From NCBI GenBank assembly GCA_017999235.1, contig JAGOBN010000030.1, forward strand, positions 1 to 13,834: DNA of 13,834 nt, given 5' to 3'. The notes under the pieces are model-generated. The model searched no databases, was not told the DNA's origin, and was given only the letters and a program-made list of their open reading frames with translations. The DNA is from Anaerolineales bacterium. GTDB lineage: Bacteria > Chloroflexota > Anaerolineae > Anaerolineales > UBA6663. Within the stretch, counting starts at the first letter, position 1. Each line of letters opens with the position of its first letter. The position numbers were made by a program, and so were the translations under genes. Positions 7,303 through 12,948 of this stretch are shown here, piece by piece.

Positions 7303-8295
7303 ATGCTTCCGCCTAAGTCTGAAACCACGGCGCCGTCAACCGCCGTTGCCAATTTTTTGGCCGGTCTGCGCCAGTTCGACTGGCGCCAGTACGTCGTCTA
7401 TATTGGTTTTGTCCTAATCTTCTTGTTTTTTGCGATCACCCAGAGTTCGTCCGGCTTCCTAACCGCCAACAACCTGCTCAACATCATCCGGCAGACGGCC
7501 ATCATTTCAGTCATGGCGGTGGCGATGACCTTCGTCATCGGCGCGGGCGAGATCGATCTGTCGGTCGGGCGGGTGGCCGGTCTGGCGTCAGTGAGCGCCG
7601 CGCTGGCGGTCGGCCACTTTGGTTTGGCCGGCGGTATTGTGGCCGGCTTGGCCACCGGCATGCTCGTTGGACTGGTCAATGGTCTGCTAACCACCCGCGT
7701 CGGGATCCCATCCTTCTTGGTGACGCTCGGCATGATGGGCGTGGCCCAAGGTGTGGCGATGTGGATGACGGCCACTGCGCCGGTGCCGATCCTCAACGAC
7801 ACCTACAACAGCCTGTTTGGGTCCGGCCAGTTGGGACCGATTCCATCGCTGTTGATCTGGACCCTGGTGGTATTTGCGGTCGGCCATGTGGTGCTGCGCA
7901 AGACGCCGTATGGCCGGCAGGTGCTGGCGACGGGTGGCAACGAGGCCGCGGCGCGATTCACGGGCGTACGCACCCGGAACATCAAACTGATGACGTTGAT
8001 GGCCTCCAGCACGGTGGCGGCGCTGGCCGGAATGCTCTACGCCGGTCGCCTGCACTCGGGCCGTTTCCAGTGGGGCGAGGGCGATGAGCTCTCGGTGATC
8101 GCGGCCGTAATCCTGGGCGGCACGAGTCTGTTCGGCGGCAGCGGCTCGATCGTCGGTTCTATTCTGGGCTCGCTGCTGATCGGCCTCGTCAACAACGGTC
8201 TGATCCTGGCCGGGCTGGAACTCAGCCAGCAGTTGATCATCCGGGGAGCCATCATTATCTTGTCGGTGGCGTTGGTGCGGCGCTCTCCGCGCTAA
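7303..8295 (+). CDS. Sugar ABC transporter permease (RbsC-type)
   Basis: Integral membrane subunit forming the sugar channel, presumably as a homodimer; 330 residues, usual for RbsC/BPD_transp_2 permeases. AAGGAG at 7288-7293 sets the ATG at 7303. Hydrophobic spans are seen at about 31-49, 66-84, 91-128, 135-155, 180-198, 230-247, 263-275 and 283-325. Family signatures include GAGEIDLSVGRVAGL (80-94), the cytoplasmic coupling segment PYGRQVLATGGNEAAARFTG (202-221), which should contact the ATPase, and LGGTSLFGGSGSIVGSILGS (271-290). The N-terminal ~28 residues are polar and cytoplasmic. It follows the ATPase fusion by 43 nt and is the last gene of the operon, ending just before a hairpin. The specificity is set by the binding protein and is not readable here. 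Confidence 0.93.
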   Translation: MLPPKSETTAPSTAVANFLAGLRQFDWRQYVVYIGFVLIFLFFAITQSSSGFLTANNLLNIIRQTAIISVMAVAMTFVIGAGEIDLSVGRVAGLASVSAALAVGHFGLAGGIVAGLATGMLVGLVNGLLTTRVGIPSFLVTLGMMGVAQGVAMWMTATAPVPILNDTYNSLFGSGQLGPIPSLLIWTLVVFAVGHVVLRKTPYGRQVLATGGNEAAARFTGVRTRNIKLMTLMASSTVAALAGMLYAGRLHSGRFQWGEGDELSVIAAVILGGTSLFGGSGSIVGSILGSLLIGLVNNGLILAGLELSQQLIIRGAIIILSVALVRRSPR

Positions 8296-8320
8296 TGCGT
8301 CTGGTTGAACTTGATACGCT

Positions 8321-8344
8321 AACAGGCGCCCACGGGCGCCTGTT
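8321..8344 (+). terminator. Hairpin terminating the sugar operon
   Basis: AACAGGCGCC (8321-8330) pairs perfectly with GGCGCCTGTT (8335-8344) around a 4-nt loop, 25 nt after the permease stop. The T-tract is weak (TGTTGT). It is the only strong hairpin before the next promoter and fits as the operon terminator. Confidence 0.7.
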
Positions 8345-8468
8345 GTAAGCCGTGGCTCTAGAACGCGGCTGTTGAATTGCAAGGCCAAATCCTGAATTGA
8401 ATGGGTGGCACATAGCGCTCAAGAACGACCGGCCATTCCCGCAGTGCTGGGTGAGTAGATTGTTTTGG

Positions 8469-8496
8469 TTGACTTGGCGGTTGAATCGGCTAAAAT
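8469..8496 (+). promoter_or_regulatory. Sigma70-like promoter of the tRNA-like noncoding RNA
   Basis: A -35 box TTGACT (8469-8474), a 16-nt spacer and a -10 box TAAAAT (8491-8496) predict a start near 8503. No protein ORF follows within 380 nt, so the product should be an RNA that ends at the terminator 8680-8705. Confidence 0.6.
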
Positions 8497-8587
8497 GCGT
8501 TCAACCTGTTTAACGGAGTGAGTAAGGGACCAACTCTTTCGGTACGTAGTCCCTTATGCGTTTGTAGCGCACCCTTTTACGGATTGC

Positions 8588-8659
8588 GGCGATTTTTGTG
8601 TAAGGGTCGGTGGAAGACTGCAAAACCCTTATACGTGGGTTCAAATCCCACCGTCGCCT
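8588..8659 (+). tRNA. Degenerate tRNA-Cys(GCA)-like sequence, copy A
   Basis: The 3' half is an excellent tRNA-Cys match: loop CTGCAAA with GCA at 8620-8622, T-arm 8635-8651, acceptor 3' strand CGTCGCC and U73-type discriminator T8659; CCA is not encoded. Total length is right (72 nt) and GGCGAT pairs with GTCGCC. But the 5' half fails: no D-stem forms, and the expected anticodon stem (8613-8617 with 8625-8629) is mostly mismatched. It is probably not a working tRNA, more likely an att-type 3' fragment or an RNA domain derived from tRNA-Cys. Confidence 0.35.
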
Positions 8660-8679
8660 CAAGTATGTGAATTCTTGAG

Positions 8680-8705
8680 AAAAAGCCCCGCTGGTGGGGC
8701 TTTTT
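8680..8705 (+). terminator. Strong intrinsic terminator behind tRNA-like copy A
   Basis: AAAAAGCCCC (8680-8689) pairs with GGGGCTTTTT (8696-8705) around a 6-nt loop and ends in a T-run. It lies 20 nt after the tRNA-like 3' end, as terminators of tRNA genes do. Confidence 0.88.
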
Positions 8706-8859
8706 CGTTTAACAACGCCAGCCCTGGCGGCAGAAAAAGGGGTGTTGCGGAAGAGGCGTATAAGGGTCTTCCGGGCCGAACGTATAAGGGACTTAGCGCA
8801 CCCCGTTAAACACCAGTCCCTAGATGGTTCTGGATGATGTGCCAGTTTGTGACTACATA

Positions 8860-8880
8860 TTGTATAACGTGGTTATATAA
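8860..8880. promoter_or_regulatory. Palindromic operator of the toxin-antitoxin operon
   Basis: TATAAC-GTG-GTTATA (8863-8877) is a perfect palindrome, and the arms extend to 8860-8880 with one mismatch. It lies just before the antitoxin ribosome site GGAGG (8884-8887 region) and overlaps -10-like TA-rich DNA. Phd/YefM antitoxins repress their own operon by binding such palindromes, so autoregulation is likely. Confidence 0.65.
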
Positions 8881-8891
8881 ATGGAGGCACT

Positions 8892-9227
8892 ATGACTGAA
8901 GTGACCGTTGGAGTCATAGAATTGAAAGCCCGCCTGAGCGAGTATCTGCGCGAGATCAAGCGCGGCAACACCATTGTCATCACCGAACATGGCAAGCCGG
9001 TCGGCCGGCTGGTCCCCAGCGCGCAGCCGCTGGCTGAGCGCGTGGAAGCGATGCGCCGGGCCGGCCTCGTAACTTGGAACGGCAAGAAGCTGCCCGCCGG
9101 CCAGCCGGTTGTGGCGCTGCGGCGCCGGCACACCCTGGCGGAACTGATCAGCGAGGGCGCGAATGATCCTATATCTGGATACCAGCGCTCTGGCGAAAAA
9201 GTACATCAGGGAAGCTCAGTCCGCTGA
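8892..9227 (+). CDS. Phd/YefM-family antitoxin (C-terminus probably extended by a frameshift)
   Basis: Type II antitoxin that would neutralise the VapC-like toxin encoded just after it and repress the operon. The N-terminal 42 residues carry the Phd/YefM fold: VGVIELKARLSEYLREIKRG, then TIVITEHGKPVGRLVP. Residues 43-90 form the toxin-binding tail (AERVEAMRRAGL, ending TLAELISEG). Family members end about there. Here the frame continues 21 residues past the toxin ATG at 9163, ending at 9227. A stop TGA at 9164-9166, giving the usual ATGA overlap, exists one frame away; a single lost base near 9156-9160 would explain the read-through. The DNA-binding part is intact. The start at 8892 has a good GGAGG. 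Confidence 0.82.
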   Translation: MTEVTVGVIELKARLSEYLREIKRGNTIVITEHGKPVGRLVPSAQPLAERVEAMRRAGLVTWNGKKLPAGQPVVALRRRHTLAELISEGANDPISGYQRSGEKVHQGSSVR

Positions 9228-9599
9228 CGTGATCGCCCTGCTCCAGGGGGCCGAGCTGATTGGGGCCTGTCTGCTCACCCGGGTGGAACTGCCGGCGGCG
9301 GTGGCTAAAGCGGTGCGGATGAATTGGTTGTCGGCGGCGGACGGCGAAAAGCGGTCAAGGCTTTTCGCACTGAGTGGCCGAGTCTGCTGGCTCTGCAGGT
9401 GACCGAGAGTCTGGCAGCGCGTGCGGACAACTTGGCCTGGCAACACGGCCTGCGCGCCTATGACGCCGTGCACCTGGCGGCCGCCTTGCTGTGGCAGGAA
9501 GCGCTGGGCGAACCGGTCACGGTGGCAACTTTCGATAAACAGCTCTGGCAGGCGGCGGGCGCCGTCGGTCTGATTGTTTGGCCGGCGGCACTGGAGTGA
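9163..9599 (+). pseudogene. VapC-like PIN-domain toxin, frameshifted
   Basis: PIN-domain ribonuclease toxin; active relatives cut tRNA or rRNA using a metal held by acidic residues. The gene reads in two frames. 9163-~9348 encodes MILYLDTSALAKKY...RVELPAAV with D6 and E42. From ~9348 to 9599 the adjacent frame continues with AVKAFRTEW, AYDAVHLAAALLW and TFDKQLW, giving the remaining conserved Asp residues. Joined, they make ~145 residues, a normal VapC length. The switch falls at a GAAAAG run (9346-9351) and fits loss of one A. In the uncorrected frame the protein stops at 9402 after 79 residues and lacks half the active site. It is either an inactivated toxin, an assembly error in a homopolymer, or less likely a programmed -1 shift, as no classic slippery heptamer is present. 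It is coupled to the antitoxin upstream. Confidence 0.8.
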
Positions 9600-9603
9600 G
9601 GGG

Positions 9604-9640
9604 CGCTGACCTGCCTCAGAATCTCCGGAGCAGGTCAGCG
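9604..9640. terminator. Hairpin between convergent toxin and chemoreceptor genes
   Basis: CGCTGACCTGC (9604-9614) pairs perfectly over 11 bp with GCAGGTCAGCG (9630-9640), loop 15 nt. It lies in the 51-bp gap between the two convergent genes and can serve both strands. There is no T-run on either side. Confidence 0.65.
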
Positions 9641-9650
9641 ATAGCCTGGT

Positions 9651-11795
9651 TTACTGGCGGTGGCCGTTGCCATTGCTGGGTCGGCCGGCGCCGACTGGTA
9701 CGCCCACCGGCGTCCGGGCCGGCGCCACGCGCACGGTCGCAGTTGTCCTCCAAGCTGGCGCCGCTGGACTTGTCCGTGGGGAGCCGCCGATCGCGCCGGC
9801 CTCGCCCAACTTGAACTGCGCCACGACCTCCTGGAGCGCCTGCGCCATCTCATTCAGGCTCTGGGCACTGGCGGTGACTTCTTCCACCTGCGCGCTCATC
9901 TCTTCGGCTGAAGCGCTGACTTCTTCCACCGCCGCGCTATTCTCTTCGCTCACGCTGGCGATGTTCTCAATCGAGCCCGTCACCTCGCCCGCACCGGCCG
10001 CCATCTCTTCGGTGGCGGCCGTGTTCTCTTCCACCACCGCGCTGACGCCATCCATGGACGCCGCTAACTCGTTGCTTTGGGTCGTCATCTGCGCCGTGGC
10101 TTGCATCGCCAGGCCCGCCTGGGCGGTGACGGCTTCCGCTGCCTTGAGGATATCCGCCAAGGCTTGCCCCGCCTGATTGGCGCTCACGGCACCGGTTTGC
10201 ACTTCCTTGGCGCCCTCCTCCATGGCCCGCACCGCTTCCGCGACCGTGGTCTGGATACCCTTGATCAGGCCGGCGATCTCCTTGGTGGCGCCGGCCGACT
10301 TCTCCGCCAGCTTGCGGACTTCGTCGGCGACCACCGCGAAACCCTTGCCGTGTTCGCCGGCGCGGGCCGCTTCAATAGCGGCATTCAGGGCCAGCAGGTT
10401 CGTTTGGCTGGCGATGTCGTCAATGGTCTCGACGATCATGCCGATCTGGTCCGACCGCCGGCCCATCTCCTGCACCTTCTCGGCCGAGACGCCGACCTTG
10501 GCTTTGATGGCGTCCATGCCCCGGATCGTGTCTTGCACCACGCGCGCCCCGGATTTAGCGGCGGCGGCGGCGCTGGCTGAATCCCGGCTGACGGCCTGGG
10601 CGTTGCCCGTGACCTGGGCAATGGCGGTGGTGATTTGACCCGTGAGGCGGCTGGCCTGGCCGACGGCCGCCGCCTGCTCTTGGGCGCCCTTGGCCACGCC
10701 GTCGATCGCACGGCGCATTTGTTCGACCGAGCCGGACGTCTTGGTGACGCTCTCCGACTGCTGCTGGGTGCCCTTGGCCACCTGCTGGATGGTGATGGCG
10801 ATCTGGGCGGTCGCCTGGCCGGCCTGGCCGGCCGCCTGCGCTAATTGGTCGGAGGCCAAGCTGACCTGCCCGGCGTTCTGCGCCACGGCCTGAATTGCAG
10901 CCCGCAGGCTCACGAGCATGCCGGCAAACGCATTGCCCAGCACATCGCGGTCCGAGAGCACCGTGACGTTGGCGGTCAGGTCATTTTGAGCCAGCCGTTC
11001 GGCCACACGCGCCATGCCCAGGAGGTAGTCCTGCATGCGCCGGAAGGCGGCCGCCATCTGGCCGATCTCGTCCGCGCTGTCCACGTTCACCGTCTGGTTT
11101 AGGTCGCCGGCCGCCATCGCGGTGGCTACCCGGCCAACCTCGGCCAGTGGCGTTGTGATCATTCGGCTTAAGACAAAGCCGATGGCCAGCGCCATTAGCA
11201 TGCCGATCACGCCCACGACTATAACCGTCTGGGCCAGCCCGAGTTTATTGGCATCGAAAGCCTGGTCGCCGGTCTTGGATTCCGCCAAGAGGGAAGCCGC
11301 AAAGGTCTGCAGGGGCTTGACCAAGGCCGAGATATAGTCATCCATCTCGGCGTCCATTTTGAGCGTTTCCGGGGTCGATGCATTCGCGGCCTGCAAGGCG
11401 GGCACCATCCGATTCTCGTACAGCTCAACGATCTGGCCGTACGCATCGCGCGCTTCCTTAGCCCAGGTTTGTTCTTCCGGTGTGTCGGCCATCGTGGTCA
11501 CGCTCGCCAGGGCCGACTCCATTTCGAGCTTGGCCGTGGTCCATGCCGTCTGGCTGCCTTGAAAATCCAGATTCAATTCAGTGTCGGCAATGGTCCGATA
11601 CAGTGTCACGGCGCTGGCATTGGCCTTCATCGCCTCCACGGCATCGATGCTGCGCCTTGAACCAGCATCCTGCATGGCTCCGAGGTTCTCGATCTCCACA
11701 TATGTGAAGATGGACACTGTCATCAGGATCAGCGCGACAACTAGGAATCCGCCAATCAGCTTGACCCCAACTTTAAAATTTGTGAACGCCCTCAT
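9651..11795 (-). CDS. Methyl-accepting chemotaxis protein
   Basis: Transmembrane chemoreceptor that passes ligand signals to CheW/CheA; 714 residues. An upstream in-frame start exists at 11852, but ATG at 11795 has AGGAG 8 nt before it and begins directly with the N-terminal anchor, so I prefer it. TM1 is about 11-33. The extracytoplasmic region 34-187 looks like a four-helix-bundle sensor (4HB_MCP-like, ~155 residues). TM2 is about 188-210, followed by HAMP at 211-263. The cytoplasmic coiled coil has its conserved tip at about 456-495 ([40 protein letters not shown]). Glu/Gln-rich Ala-Ser stretches on both sides (e.g. 610-645) are probable methylation helices. The last 50 residues are a Pro/Ala-rich tail without the NWETF CheR-binding pentapeptide. 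No other chemotaxis gene is nearby, so it is an orphan receptor of unknown ligand. Confidence 0.93.
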   Translation of the reverse strand: MRAFTNFKVGVKLIGGFLVVALILMTVSIFTYVEIENLGAMQDAGSRRSIDAVEAMKANASAVTLYRTIADTELNLDFQGSQTAWTTAKLEMESALASVTTMADTPEEQTWAKEARDAYGQIVELYENRMVPALQAANASTPETLKMDAEMDDYISALVKPLQTFAASLLAESKTGDQAFDANKLGLAQTVIVVGVIGMLMALAIGFVLSRMITTPLAEVGRVATAMAAGDLNQTVNVDSADEIGQMAAAFRRMQDYLLGMARVAERLAQNDLTANVTVLSDRDVLGNAFAGMLVSLRAAIQAVAQNAGQVSLASDQLAQAAGQAGQATAQIAITIQQVAKGTQQQSESVTKTSGSVEQMRRAIDGVAKGAQEQAAAVGQASRLTGQITTAIAQVTGNAQAVSRDSASAAAAAKSGARVVQDTIRGMDAIKAKVGVSAEKVQEMGRRSDQIGMIVETIDDIASQTNLLALNAAIEAARAGEHGKGFAVVADEVRKLAEKSAGATKEIAGLIKGIQTTVAEAVRAMEEGAKEVQTGAVSANQAGQALADILKAAEAVTAQAGLAMQATAQMTTQSNELAASMDGVSAVVEENTAATEEMAAGAGEVTGSIENIASVSEENSAAVEEVSASAEEMSAQVEEVTASAQSLNEMAQALQEVVAQFKLGEAGAIGGSPRTSPAAPAWRTTATVRVAPARTPVGVPVGAGRPSNGNGHRQ

Positions 11796-12108
11796 GTTGC
11801 TCTCCTGAGTTGAACCTATCCCCCGGCGCGCTATCTGGCCGTTGATAGACACCCACCCGCTCTGCTTGATGCGCCAGCGCCGCCACTGGCTAAGCTGGCC
11901 ACCCTATAGCCGGCGTCGGTTACTCGGAACACAAAGTTTGGGGTTGGCAAGCTTTATGGGAATGGCACGAGCCTGCGTGTTTCCCCATCGGGTATGTTCT
12001 AGGGCTTGTCTGGATTGCCGTCCATAAAGCCGGCCTAAGCTCTCCATAAAATCAGCTCTAATCCGGTTTTGGACTGGTTAGAGTGGGGCGACCAGTCGTT
12101 CAATAAGT

Positions 12109-12137
12109 TTGATATGAACGAACACAGCAACTAAATG
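12109..12137 (+). promoter_or_regulatory. Possible promoter upstream of tRNA-like copy B
   Basis: TTGATA (12109-12114), a 17-nt spacer and TAAATG (12132-12137) resemble a sigma70 promoter. A transcript to the terminator at 12493 would be about 350 nt and include the long hairpin and copy B. Match quality is modest. Confidence 0.3.
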
Positions 12138-12250
12138 GTGCATCCGGCAAGTCGCTGAACATTCGCCTTGGCTGAGAAACTAACCCTTCGCCAGTATTCG
12201 CGGCGCAGCCGGCGATCCGCCACGATAACCAACTTAGCGGATGCATCACT

Positions 12251-12340
12251 AAGTACAGTCAGGAAAGTCCTGCAGGATTGTCTGGCCGCGTCACGCTTAT
12301 GCGGCGGCTCGCATCCTGCAGAATATAGTTGGTTGTACTT
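12251..12340. repeat. Long imperfect inverted repeat upstream of tRNA-like copy B
   Basis: Three nested pairings line up: AAGTACA (12251-12257) with TGTACTT (12334-12340); CTGCAGGAT (12270-12278) with ATCCTGCAG (12313-12321); and GCCGC (12285-12289) with GCGGC (12301-12305). The internal loop between the first two helices is symmetric, 12 nt on each side. This would fold into one ~90-nt hairpin in RNA or single-stranded DNA. Confidence 0.55.
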
Positions 12341-12350
12341 AAGGGTACGT

Positions 12351-12452
12351 GCGACGGACCGGGATGTCCTGCAAAACCCGTATACGTGGGTTCCCTGGCC
12401 CGCTGGCTTGCGCCAGCCAGTAAGGGCGGGCAAATCCCACCGTCGCCTCAAG
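12351..12452 (+). tRNA. Degenerate tRNA-Cys-like sequence, copy B, with interrupted T-loop
   Basis: From 12369 to 12452 this repeats copy A (8618-8663): CTGCAAAACCC, TATACGTGGGTTC, then AAATCCCACCGTCGCCTCA. It differs by one base (G12380 against T8629) and by a 38-nt insertion at 12394-12431. GCGACG at 12351-12356 pairs with CGTCGC near 12441-12446 as an acceptor-like stem. CGGG (12360-12363) pairs with CCCG (12377-12380). Only 2-3 nt separate the two stems, so there is no D-arm, and the T-loop is split; it cannot be a standard tRNA. Best read as an att-type fragment or a tRNA-derived RNA. Confidence 0.35.
12394..12431. repeat. 38-nt palindromic insertion in the T-loop of copy B
   Basis: Compared with copy A, 38 nt are inserted between TTC and AAAT of the T-loop. 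The insert holds nested inverted repeats: GCCCG (12398-12402) with CGGGC (12427-12431), and CTGGCT with AGCCAG inside it (about 12403-12420), loop 6 nt. It resembles a small REP-like palindrome. Confidence 0.6.
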
Positions 12453-12465
12453 GGAATGGTTATGG

Positions 12466-12493
12466 AAAAGACCTGGCTCAGCCCAGGTCTTTT
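12466..12493 (+). terminator. Strong intrinsic terminator behind tRNA-like copy B
   Basis: AAAAGACCTGG (12466-12476) pairs perfectly over 11 bp with CCAGGTCTTTT (12483-12493), loop 6 nt, ending in TTTT. It is unrelated in sequence to the terminator behind copy A but stands at the same place relative to the tRNA-like 3' end. Confidence 0.85.
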
Positions 12494-12594
12494 CATTTGA
12501 AGCCGCGGCCCGGGAATAGCCGGGCACGGTGATCGCCTTACAACCGCTTCGGGTAAGTGGGCCGGCCGGTGACGCGCCGCCAGCCCGGGCCATT

Positions 12595-12744
12595 GGCCAC
12601 AGGATAAAACATCTCAGGCGCGTGAATTGTTCCGTTTCTGTTCCATCAGAGGCGGGCCGCTCAACCAGCCGAGCCGGCCAGCCGCCGTTTACCTGGTCAC
12701 AGGATAGATCGTTCCGAGCCTGCGAATTGTCCCGTTTCTGTTCC
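12595..12744. repeat. Pair of ~50-bp direct repeats exactly 100 bp apart
   Basis: 12595-12644 and 12695-12744 match at 38 of 50 positions without gaps. Both begin with GGYCACAGGATA and end with the near-identical GAATTGTYCCGTTTCTG followed by TTCC. No ORF is shared. They may be binding sites or remains of a tandem duplication. Confidence 0.6.
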
Positions 12745-12873
12745 CCGGGCCGGCTTGATTGCGGTCGAGATCGCTGGGCTGATGCCGGGGGATAGTCGCC
12801 TGGTCGGCCACCCACTCCGTCGTCGCTGAACAACTCGCCCCGAGCGGCCTGGATGCGTGCCCGAAGCGTCGGC

Positions 12874-12902
12874 TTGACATTGGCTGCATTGTTGTAAATA
12901 AT
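12874..12902 (+). promoter_or_regulatory. Likely promoter of the P-loop ATPase gene
   Basis: A consensus -35 TTGACA stands at 12874-12879. The AT-rich stretch 12895-12904 offers -10 candidates TAAATA (15-nt spacer) or AATAAT (17-nt spacer). The ATPase ATG follows at 12949, and the DNA between is markedly AT-rich against its surroundings. Confidence 0.5.
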
Positions 12903-12948
12903 AGTTTCTGCCAGTAGTAACGGATAAAACAATTATTAAGAGAAAACG

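Larger units (their letters stand above)
8503..8710 (+). ncRNA. Candidate structured noncoding RNA with tRNA-Cys-like 3' domain
   Basis: This promoter-to-terminator unit of about 200 nt has no ORF. Predicted elements in order are: a hairpin TAAGGGAC/GTCCCTTA (8523-8530 with 8549-8556); a small hairpin TGCG/CGCA (8557-8560 with 8568-8571); a closing stem GGCGAT/GTCGCC (8588-8593 with 8653-8658, one wobble); a 10-bp hairpin GTGTAAGGGT/ACCCTTATAC (8598-8607 with 8625-8634); a T-arm GTGGG-TTCAAAT-CCCAC (8635-8651); and an intrinsic terminator. The layout of closing stem, long hairpin and T-arm, without a D-stem, recalls the tRNA-like domain of tmRNA, but there is no tmRNA tag frame or tRNA-Ala identity. 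It could instead be a decayed tRNA gene or an att remnant. Pairings are from inspection, not energy calculation. Confidence 0.45.
8507..8812. repeat. Inverted-repeat-bounded element (possible MITE remnant)
   Basis: TGTTTAACGGAGTGAG at 8507-8522 is an inverted repeat of CGCACCCCGTTAAACA at 8797-8812 (14 of 16 positions, the outer 10 perfect). Inside, CCCTTATRCG occurs four times: 8551-8560 and 8626-8635 on the + strand, and 8757-8766 and 8781-8790 on the - strand. The - copy at 8757 lies in the loop of a 7-bp hairpin (CGGAAGA/TCTTCCG, 8748-8773). I see no target-site duplication, so mobility is only a guess. Confidence 0.4.
11796..12948. other. 1.15-kb region without a credible protein gene
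   Basis: Open frames here are short, mutually overlapping and run through hairpins and the tRNA-like copy, and none has recognisable motifs with a good ribosome site. I see little in 11853-12100. From 12109 on there are a weak promoter, a long hairpin, the tRNA-like copy B with its terminator, a 100-bp-spaced direct repeat, and the promoter of the ATPase gene. Confidence 0.6.

Noticed and set aside
8500..8660. tRNA-Cys gene split by a group I intron in the anticodon loop
   Set aside because: I looked for a matching 5' half (acceptor GGCGACG with D-arm) upstream of copies A and B and found none; the region is too short for a group I core.
8503..8710. tmRNA
   Set aside because: The three-way layout recalls the tmRNA tRNA-like domain, but the acceptor and discriminator are tRNA-Cys-like, there is no tRNA-Ala G-U pair and no short tag-peptide frame.
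8345..8890. CRISPR array
   Set aside because: The CCCTTATRCG copies are only 10 bp, irregularly spaced and in both orientations.
12168..12500. 110-residue open frame on the + strand
   Set aside because: It runs through the long hairpin, the tRNA-like copy B, its palindromic insert and the terminator; no ribosome site and no recognisable motif.
12339..12932. 197-residue open frame on the - strand
   Set aside because: It crosses the terminator and direct repeats, has low-complexity composition typical of random GC-rich frames, and no ribosome site.
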